This document shows positions 57,201-64,000 of a DNA stretch of 64,000 bases, piece after piece (the first letter of the stretch is position 1; every line of letters begins with the position of its first letter). The notes under the pieces are model-generated. The model searched no databases. It was given only the letters and a program-made list of their open reading frames with translations, and was not told where the DNA came from. A program made the translations under genes and the position numbers. Source of the DNA: Biomphalaria glabrata (Eukaryota; Mollusca; Gastropoda; Planorbidae); contig NC_074721.1 in NCBI RefSeq assembly GCF_947242115.1, forward strand, positions 6,746,501-6,810,500, in the 5' to 3' direction.

Positions 57201-60200
57201 GTAAATATAGCTTTCACAGCTTGGTAAATGTAGCTTTCACAGCTTGGTAAATGTAGCTTTCACAGCTTGGTAAATGTAGCTTTCACAGCTTAGTAAATAT
57301 AGCTTTCACAGCTTAGTAAATATAGCTTTCACAGCTTAGTAAATATAGCTTTCACAGCTTAGTAAATGTAGCTTTCACAGCTTAGTAAATATAAAATGTA
57401 AGGTACTGACCTTAAAACAGATGATCTGTCTTGCAGGACGTCCTCTATGTCAACTATTATGTAACCTGTTGACTGGAAGTTTCAATCATAAAATACTTTT
57501 CGTAGCAATGAATGTACGTCTTGTTGAAGTTTTCTGAAAGAGGCTTTTCTTGTAATGCTTAGTTGAGGCTTTGTCGTTACGAGAGGCTATGGTTTATTTG
57601 TTAGAGGCTTTTCCTTTTAAATTCGTAGTACTTGCTAGAATGTGCCGACTTTATTCTTTGAAAATGTAGTATGTGATGCTTGTCTTCGTCGGTGCCTTTA
57701 TTTATAGATGCCTTTTTTCGTCAGGAGGAGCCAATATATGTGACGTATGTATACTTCGATGTCGCCTTTATTGGTTGATGCCTGTATTCATCGATGCCTT
57801 GCCTTATTTATCGGAGGTGCCATAAATGTGACGAACTGACCGAAGGATGTATTAATAAGTTGATGAATTCATAGGAAATGACGATCACACTTGCCGGGGA
57901 TTATATTATCAAACTTGACAATTCAATGAAATGAAGAAAGAAACATCTCTCTGTATTTTCTTCAAACTTCTTTAATAACTTCTTCAACTTTCACATCAAA
58001 TTAACTTCTTAATTCAATAACAACTTGACACTTCATAAATAAAACTTAAAGATACATAAAACTTCACTTAATATAACTTCAACTTCAACTACTAAAACTT
58101 TACTTAATGGACCCGCTAATATCACAAAACTTATTACTAATCGAGGACTGAGCGAGGACCATCGCTCTACAAGAACTACTACTATGCGAGGACCGAGCGA
58201 GGACCCCGTCTAACTGACTTTCCCCTTATTTATACTTTCTTTGATCGTACGTTCCAGAATCATTGAACCTTCTCAGATAATTATTTTAGTAACTTTGACC
58301 TTCTAGAAGCTGACGTGTGCTATTTTTTTCCTTAACCCCTTTCTTTGATTGGATACCTAAAATTAACTTGTTTACGCTGGACACTTGCACTGGTTTGAAC
58401 TCGAGCTTCTAGAAACTGGTCGAAATAGGTCACAGACTCGACTCGTGACAATGGGTACAACGTTTCTAGCTGACTTTTACAGCCTTCCAAGTAACTTATC
58501 TCTCATAAGACCTGTATGATCACACAAAATATTATATTTATTTTTATGCTCAGAAATTTTAATTTGTGTAGGGGTTTGTGTACTTTTCCTGTTCTACCTC
58601 TTGTCATTTCAAACCCATAATATTTATTAAACTCATTCTCTCCTCATGTAAATCATACTTATACCATTAGTTCTACATGTTTATATTACTAAAATATTCT
58701 GCCTATCATAAAATTTAAAAAAAAAAAGATATTTAAGACAACAATAAGGCAGACGTTTCATGTTAATTATATAAAGTTAGCTCCCCCTTACTTTGTTGTA
58801 CTGGAGACATTTCTTCAGAAGCTCACCAGCCATGTCGTATTTCCCAGACTGGATGTAAATGTCAGCCAGCAAAAGCCAACTTTTCTCTAGATCTTCAGCA
58901 TCCTGTGAGAGATAGTTTTGTAAGCATTATGGATATGTGTAGGGTGTGATTATCTTCTCTTTTGAAGGATTCATTTATAAATAAACATAAAACTCTCATA
59001 CAAAATGTATATTATTTTATGTATGGGTTAGTGATATTATAGGCTGATACAGTAATATTAAAAAAAAAAGAAAAGAATGGGAAATGGTTTAGCAGACATC
59101 CATCCATCCCAGTGGCAGTACAGGCCCAGGCCTGCTCTGGCACATCTTTCCATTCTGATCTATCCTGCACTTTACATCTCCACGCCCAGATTGTTAGCTG
59201 TTGTAGATCTGCCTCTACATCATCAAGCCACCGTACTCATGGTCTGCCTTTGGGATGCCTGCCTTTTGATTTTGCGTTTAGCAAACATAGAACTTGATCT
59301 TTGGCAAACAAGTGAAATCATGGTATAGTAGGTAGAAATATTGTCGTTTCATGCATTAATAGTTGTGTATAATGAGGCATGTACATACTTAAAGAATAGT
59401 GTTTTATAATGTATATCATTTGAATAACTTATTTGTTAGAATTTCAAGAGCAGTGATTTCTGGCTAGGAGTCTCATTAAAAGTTTGTGCAATGTGGTGCT
59501 GAAAACTGAGATGAGGCCAACTAATAACAGCCAAATCACAAAAATAAACTGGAAAACATGTGAATATTATGCCATTCAAGTAATGCATGTGACAACTTTG
59601 TATAAAAACACAGCCACATTAAGTTATGGCCTTACTGTTCCATGAGACTATGACCATCATTATTCTTGGTCTTCTATTTAAAAAAAACATGAGAGACACA
59701 ACTTTGTAGGGCAAACTGTGTATGTATTAGGTAGATAAGGCAACATATTGTGTACAAGCTGTTTAACCATGATACTTTAAAGGAAGAATGTAACATCTTG
59801 TACATAATATAATTATTTCTGTTGTTTGCGTCAGACTAGGTGAGAATGTCAAAAAGTGAATTTCAGATATAGTGTCTCTTGTGTGCGTGATGCTAATCCA
59901 AATAGAATTAATTAAATTATAGTTGATCAAATTAGAAACACAAAAAGTAGTTTGAACAAGCCCTGTTGTTTCTCTGGATCCAGCCCTACAGAATAAAATA
60001 CAATCTAAATAGAATCATTTTACTAGAGCCGCATTTATTGAAACAAACACTCTACAGTACTTCTGACAAGGCTTGTAACAATTACAGATTGAAAATAATT
60101 TTTGTGTTCAATTTTTTTCCTGTTAAATGCCTTGTGGAATGATATGAGCATCTCAATGGTCTTGAGTTTGAACCCTGACATCCTGTTTAGACTAGGAATT

Positions 60201-63200
60201 GAGAGATGACAGAAACTTAGAATCCAAGTCAAATAAAGCAGTCCATCCAGACTTGAAAATACTTTTTGAAAGAGTTTTTCTAGGTATTTGATAGGTATTT
60301 GAGATGAAGCATTTAAGAAATGTTTAAAACAGCTAACTGTAAAACTTGCCAAAAAGAAAAAGAAGAAATAGCATTACCTGAATTGTCCATGGACTTTTAG
60401 CCACTCTCTTTAGCTGGTTCCTGGCCCGTGGCACTTGTTTGAGCACCATGTAAGCTGTTGCCATTCCATACAGGGCACCAACATGCTCTCTCTGTGGAGT
60501 GAAGAGCACAGATGACTTTGGTAACAATACAATGAAATAATTCATTCTGTATTAGTAACATTGATTGTATAACTATAGACGTTTTATGGAAAATGTTAAC
60601 TTTATAAACAAATTTAGAAATTTTAACTTTTACTTTTTATACCTTTATCTCCCTTGGCCTTTAATTACCCCTTTTTAAAAATTATTATTATATTATTTGG
60701 AATAAGTTTTCATGCCACTATCAAGTTTTCATGCCACTATTACATGACCCCTGTACTTTATTGTGTGGCAGGTGAATCTGTGATGTTTACATGCTGGTCT
60801 CAACAAACACAAGTCAGCTGGAAATACAATTCAGAAGTTGTCATGGTGATATGAAGTGAAACTCTCAGTTTCTTAGTAGCTCATGTCACTCAACCAGACA
60901 ATGTCCAGATTTCCATGTCCTAATCAAGCATTGTAGTGGAATGAAGGTTTCTGAATTTTTCTACTAGATTATTTTTAAAATTGAAAAAAAGTATTCATTC
61001 AGGGCATGTCACTTGCCTTCAAATTTCCCAGTTTAGCTAGACTTAAAGGATTGAAAACTAACAATAAATGTAACATTTTGCCTTCATAGGGTTTGTTAAT
61101 TACAAGTCTGAAGAGGTGATAATGGAAATTTGGCTAAGTAAGAAGAAATATATACAAGATCACCAAAATAATTGAGAATTATTTTTTTTTAACAAAACTG
61201 TGATCTATTAAAATAATATAAATAATTTTTTTTAAAAAAAGGATAAGCCTATGGAAAAGATTATAGTTTAGAAACACAAAGACTGTTAGAAGCAGTGAAA
61301 TGAGACGCTAGGAGTTAATATTAAGTTGAAGTCCAGTTAAAGAAGAAATACACATACACAAAACAATTTTTGATGATGGCCCACATGTCACTTTTCTGCT
61401 AGGCGTTAATCAAAATTGATTTGCTACTTTGAATATTTACAAAATTTAAGTATTTTTCAGGAATAACCTTAAAATGCTTTTTAGAGCAATAAAATTTAGA
61501 TAAGGCAAAATGAAAAAAAAAACTTCACAAGATGAAGATGAAATGTTTACAATTATTAATAGGATATTACAGAACATTCCGTCTAATTAGATATACTTGA
61601 ATATTTCTTTTTCTGCAATTAAATAAAAATAACTTTTATACATTTTTTAAATTTTATTTTATATTTGTCAACCATATATCTTATGTTGGTAAGCTACAAT
61701 TTTCAAATATATTCTTAAGAAGGCCTCCATCTCTAAAGAAACTATAACTGCAATAAAATTAAGATAAAATGTAATATATAGGTTAAAGAAAAAGAATATC
61801 CAATACAATGTCTACCTTCCGAGGACCTGAAGCTTCAGACAGAGATGACCCCTGACCTTCAGGAGTGGCCTGCTGAATGGCAAACTTAACATTACTACAA
61901 GTTTTTTATTTCAATTTGCATTTTTGTATTTATTTTTTGCTGTTTATGTGCAAAACCTTGAAACAAAGACAATGCTAAAACAAATAAATTACAAAAGGTA
62001 ATGTGTTCAGTAAACTGAAATTACAAAGATGCCTTCAAAATTTTGCAGCTGTTTAAAAATATACACTATTTTTACATATGCTAGGTCATGTTGACTTCAA
62101 AAAAAGAAAGAAAGAAAAGAGGCTGCTGGTTCACATACTACAATATGCATAAATACTTGAAATACTTTATTCTAAAACCTAAAATGGGCAGGATGGCTTT
62201 TCATGCACAATATCAAAACAACATCACATAAAAAATATAAAAAAAAAACAACACAAAATAGCTTTAGCCTACCTCTCCTGAGCAGAGCTCGGTAAAACTG
62301 TTCAAAGCTTTCTCCACATTGGCCTTCTGCTTGGTGGCAATCAAGGACATATTTTCAAGGATCAAAGGTCGAAGATCTCCTGGTTTTGGCTTGACCTCCT
62401 GTATAAGAATTTTTTAAAATTTGATTGCAACTCCATTACATAGAAATAATGTCACATTCTACAGAATCTCTGTGTGTCCAGTTAAATTTTAGATTCTATT
62501 TTTGTTATTTACTTAAACAAAAATGTTACTATTAAATGTTCTAAACAACATGAATGCTCAATATAATTTAAAGTCCAACTTCAAGTGCTTTTGTTTTGGA
62601 ATACACTGTCGACTGTTTCAGAATAAAGAGTAAGGGAATGTGCTGAAATAAACATGATCAGTGACTAAAAGTAACAATTCAGAGCTTTAGTGCAAACAGT
62701 TGTGTGGCATGTGGGCGTGGTATGTGCTCTGGACTGTCATCTTGATGTTTCCAGGTTTGAACCCTGACCATTCCATCCTCCACTGTCCTGCAGAAGGTAT
62801 GAGCTAGGATGTAATTATCTTCATTGCTGAAGGAACATCCGTATCATGTAAAACCAGCAAACAAAAAATTTGTGTACAGTAACTTTTAAATGAATATTAA
62901 AACTAAAGATCTACCTTTTTTAAAAAAAACTTTCTTATAATGTAAAAAAAAAGTATTTTATTTTTCTTTTCTCTTTTTCATAAAGTAAAATTTTTAATTA
63001 AAATCAGATTTCTAAAGAGGCTCGACAATTACATTGACCGAACTAGTACAGGAAGTAAATGCTTACTTTCAAGAGTTTCTCAGCTGTCCGTACAGCCATT
63101 ATTTCTGTATCTGTCTTGTCTTTGCTAACCCTGACAATACAAAGTGTAAAATAATGACATTAAAAAGATTGGATAGACAGTTTTAAAGCACAGCAGCAGT

Positions 63201-63393
63201 TACGGCTAGACAATATTCAATGACTTACTGAACACTTTCTCCTTCCACTGATTCAAAAACTTCCCCACCGATTGTGTCATTGTCTGGATTCAAGCAAATC
63301 TCAATCATGCAGTAGATGGCATTGTTGCCCCAATCTGAATCTTTGCGAGATTTGTTGAAATATTTTAAAGCTTCTGTAGGGTTTCCAGAATAC
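51219..63393 (-). CDS. TTC21B: Tetratricopeptide repeat protein 21B / IFT139, C-terminal part
   Basis: Nine exons in coding order: 63393-63229, 63130-63067, 62398-62273, 61872-61816, 60491-60378, 58902-58792, 53103-52983, 52378-52311, 51296-51219; about 300 C-terminal residues (human protein about 1316 aa). All phases agree. TTC21B is an IFT-A subunit acting in retrograde transport in cilia. The match to the family is strong: [108 protein letters not shown] and the end [18 protein letters not shown]. These form the last TPR helices. The 57-bp exon encodes a Ser/Gly/Pro-rich linker that I do not recall in the human protein. A young LTR element sits in the intron between 58791 and 53104. A TTTATT (poly(A) signal on -) lies at 51008-51013. 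Confidence 0.95.
51835..52110 (-). repeat. Two tandem LINE-tail remnants in a TTC21B intron
   Basis: 'gtcacaggttgggcatttgt' and 'gatcatcagatgctgta' recur about 130 bp later as 'ttaagcctttgtgatcacca' and 'gatgctgca', and match 50496-50530 inside the LINE zinc-finger remnant. Class inferred from that match. Confidence 0.45.
52530..52712 (+). repeat. LINE 3' remnant in a TTC21B intron
   Basis: 'gcgtggaatgggttgcctga' and 'ttgattaacatgcatgacta' correspond to the A-W-N-G-L-P-E and L-I-N-M-H-D-stop tail of the element at 63640-64000, followed by its 3' UTR ('gaagtaacgtctgtatttta'). Antisense to the gene. Confidence 0.7.
53300..53545 (-). repeat. SINE family 1, well preserved
   Basis: The - strand reads 'ggcgaggtggctgagcggta' (box A), 'caggttcaaatcctgg' (box B), 'gcgcccctgagtccacac', 'gtggttggtcattgtgctgg' and 'accacaaggtttgaaaggga'. 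It ends 20 bp from the LTR element's target duplication. Confidence 0.9.
53566..54189 (-). repeat. LTR (3' LTR of the fossil)
   Basis: 624 bp, starting TGTGATGAAC and ending CTCGTGACA on the + strand, nearly identical to 57827-58450. Confidence 0.95.
54654..56252 (-). pseudogene. LTR-element fossil: pol remnant
   Basis: A long open stretch on the - strand. Near its start it carries the H-H-C-C zinc-binding pattern of retroelement integrases (around HNFLHTKL and VSKCQVCQ), and about 200 residues on [18 protein letters not shown], the GPY/F-type C-terminal integrase motif. Later residues (SEIFHDVPD and [12 protein letters not shown]) weakly recall the start of a Ty3/gypsy reverse transcriptase, which would put integrase parts first, as reported for Gmr1-like elements. 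Considered a fossil; not a host gene. Confidence 0.75.
56473..56910 (-). pseudogene. LTR-element fossil: gag-like region
   Basis: Starts [19 protein letters not shown] and passes into a long Glu/Arg/Lys repeat (EERRRKE-type units), predicted coiled coil. The position between the 5' LTR and the pol remnant suggests gag. The + strand over it gives Ser/Phe-rich open frames that are mirror artefacts of the repeat. Confidence 0.65.
57094..57392. repeat. 23-bp minisatellite, about 13 copies, inside the LTR fossil leader
   Basis: The unit agctttcacagcttggtaaa plus 'tgt' or 'tat' is repeated with two main variants (cttggtaaatg and cttagtaaata), clustered rather than mixed, as expected from local expansion. 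It lies between the 5' LTR and the gag-like region. Confidence 0.95.
57827..58450 (-). repeat. LTR (5' LTR of the fossil)
   Basis: 624 bp, TGTGACGAAC to CTCGTGACA on the + strand, partner of 53566-54189. Confidence 0.95.
59075..59300 (-). repeat. LINE C-terminal remnant in a TTC21B intron
   Basis: The - strand encodes [18 protein letters not shown] and then [19 protein letters not shown], the GRP-RW-DDV-DL and DR-EW motifs that end many animal LINE ORFs. Same strand as the gene. Fragment only. Confidence 0.75.
60128..60205 (+). repeat. Worn SINE family 2 fragment
   Basis: 'atgatatgagcatctcaatg' and 'gagtttgaaccctgacatcc' resemble the head and box B of the copy at 62700. Weak. Confidence 0.4.
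62700..62860 (+). repeat. SINE family 2 copy in a TTC21B intron
   Basis: 'tgggcgtggtatgtgctctg', box B-like 'aggtttgaaccc', 'ctgtcctgcagaaggtatga' and 'aaggaacatccgtatcatgt'. Confidence 0.8.
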
Positions 63394-63639
63394 CTAAGAA
63401 ACAAATAACATTTTTTTTTTAATGTAGACTTCAGGAAAAGGAAACAAAATGTTGGAATATGTCAGGCCAAAAAAAAATTAGACCAAAATGTTCACTAAAA
63501 TGTTGGAACTAATAAACTACAATGCTAATTAGCATACTTCTATATGGTATTTAAATGTGTAAGCTTGGCTTATGTGATAGTTCTGCTGACCATTGTTTGT
63601 AATCACTGCTATCACATGATTTAATTATATTTATCTTAT

Positions 63640-64000
63640 CTTATCTATATAATACAGACGTTACTTCAAAAAAGAAGATGATTACGTCCTACGCGTCATG
63701 CATTTAGTCATGCATATTAACCAATGACTTAAATTCTGCCAAGTCACTGGTTTTCCTGGCTAGCTCAGGCAACCCATTCCATGCTCTAATAGCACTAGGG
63801 AAGAAGGAGTATTTGTACAAATTTGTCCTAGCATATGGGACGAGGAATGTGCCTTTATCTTTGTGTCTTTCAGAGTATTTTATTAAATTTTGTTTTTGTA
63901 TTTGAATATTATGGTTCAGTGTTTTATGTATTATTGCTACTTTACTTTTGAGCCTTCTGTCCTGAAGGCTTTCTAAATTTAGTGATTTTACTAAAGGTGT
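63640..64000 (-). repeat. LINE C-terminus, running off the window edge
   Basis: The - strand encodes, up to a stop, TPLVKSLNLESLQDRRLKSK, then VAIIHKTLN, then YARTNLYKYSFFPSAIRAWN and GLPELARKTSDLAEFKSLVN, ending MHD. This is the standard end of a CR1/jockey-type LINE reverse transcriptase ORF. It is the best-preserved copy of the tail seen at 16765, 31735, 42530 and 52530, and may continue beyond the window. Confidence 0.8.

Larger units (their letters stand above)
53561..58455 (-). mobile_element. LTR retrotransposon fossil (Ty3/gypsy-like) with target duplication
   Basis: Two direct repeats of 624 bp (53566-54189 and 57827-58450), each TGTGA...GTGACA, are flanked by ATGGG (53561-53565 and 58451-58455). 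Coding is on the - strand, so the 5' LTR is the one at 57827. Next to it a TGG-starting primer-site candidate is seen (tggcacctccgata), and next to the 3' LTR a purine tract (aaggcaaggggg). The LTRs differ at about six positions by eye (about 1%), so the insertion is young. Parts seen: a charged coiled-coil gag-like region, and a pol remnant with a zinc-binding and a GPY/F-type integrase piece. A full pol is not present, so it looks non-autonomous and broken. It lies in sense in a TTC21B intron. Confidence 0.9.

Noticed and set aside
57094-57392. CRISPR-like array in the LTR fossil leader
   Set aside because: There are no spacers; it is a simple 23-bp tandem repeat.
59077-59328. Open frame on the + strand
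   Set aside because: It is antisense to a LINE C-terminal remnant whose - strand motifs are clear.

Overview
The window looks like animal nuclear DNA from a gastropod mollusc, most likely a freshwater pulmonate (Biomphalaria, Bulinus or Physella type). It is AT-rich and has small exons split by large introns with GT-AG borders. It holds cilia and splicing genes and carries many tRNA-derived SINEs and LINE tails of the kind common in snail genomes. The species assignment is an inference.

Five host genes can be supported. (1) PPIH, a spliceosomal cyclophilin, + strand, 17534-22084, seven coding exons, complete at 174 aa. (2) TPK1, thiamin pyrophosphokinase, - strand, 30369-23635, seven coding exons, 227 aa; it converges tail-to-tail on PPIH. 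(3) and (4) Two tandem paralogues, A (coding 35858-38029) and B (coding 46249-47917), + strand. Each encodes a 308-aa protein with about eight membrane segments, identical exon lengths and phase, and a separate 5' non-coding exon. Both promoters carry the same MEF2-type site and a TATA box. (5) The 3' end of TTC21B (IFT139, a ciliary transport protein), - strand, nine exons from 63393 to 51219; its 5' part lies beyond the window.

The first 17 kb shows no recognisable host gene. It holds a LINE on the - strand (7800-10330) whose reverse transcriptase active site has been lost, remnants of several other LINEs, a composite MITE pair (6025-6870), a decayed hAT element (11759-13031), a Ty3/gypsy fossil fragment (10880-11390), SINEs, minisatellites, and two CpG-rich blocks with E-boxes.

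Introns of the host genes are loaded with mobile DNA. PPIH intron 1 contains a 1.2-kb CTAG-rich cryptic simple-sequence block, and intron 4 holds a 43-bp minisatellite and a hAT MITE. TPK1 introns hold SINEs and LINE tails. Intron 1 of paralogue B holds a hAT MITE followed directly by a 390-codon open LINE remnant. A TTC21B intron holds a young LTR retrotransposon fossil (53566-58450) with 624-bp LTRs and a 5-bp target duplication.

The host genes do not form a pathway together: splicing, vitamin B1 activation, an uncharacterised membrane protein pair, and ciliary transport are simply neighbours. The most interesting host feature is the roughly 10-kb tandem duplication of the membrane-protein gene with its promoter module.
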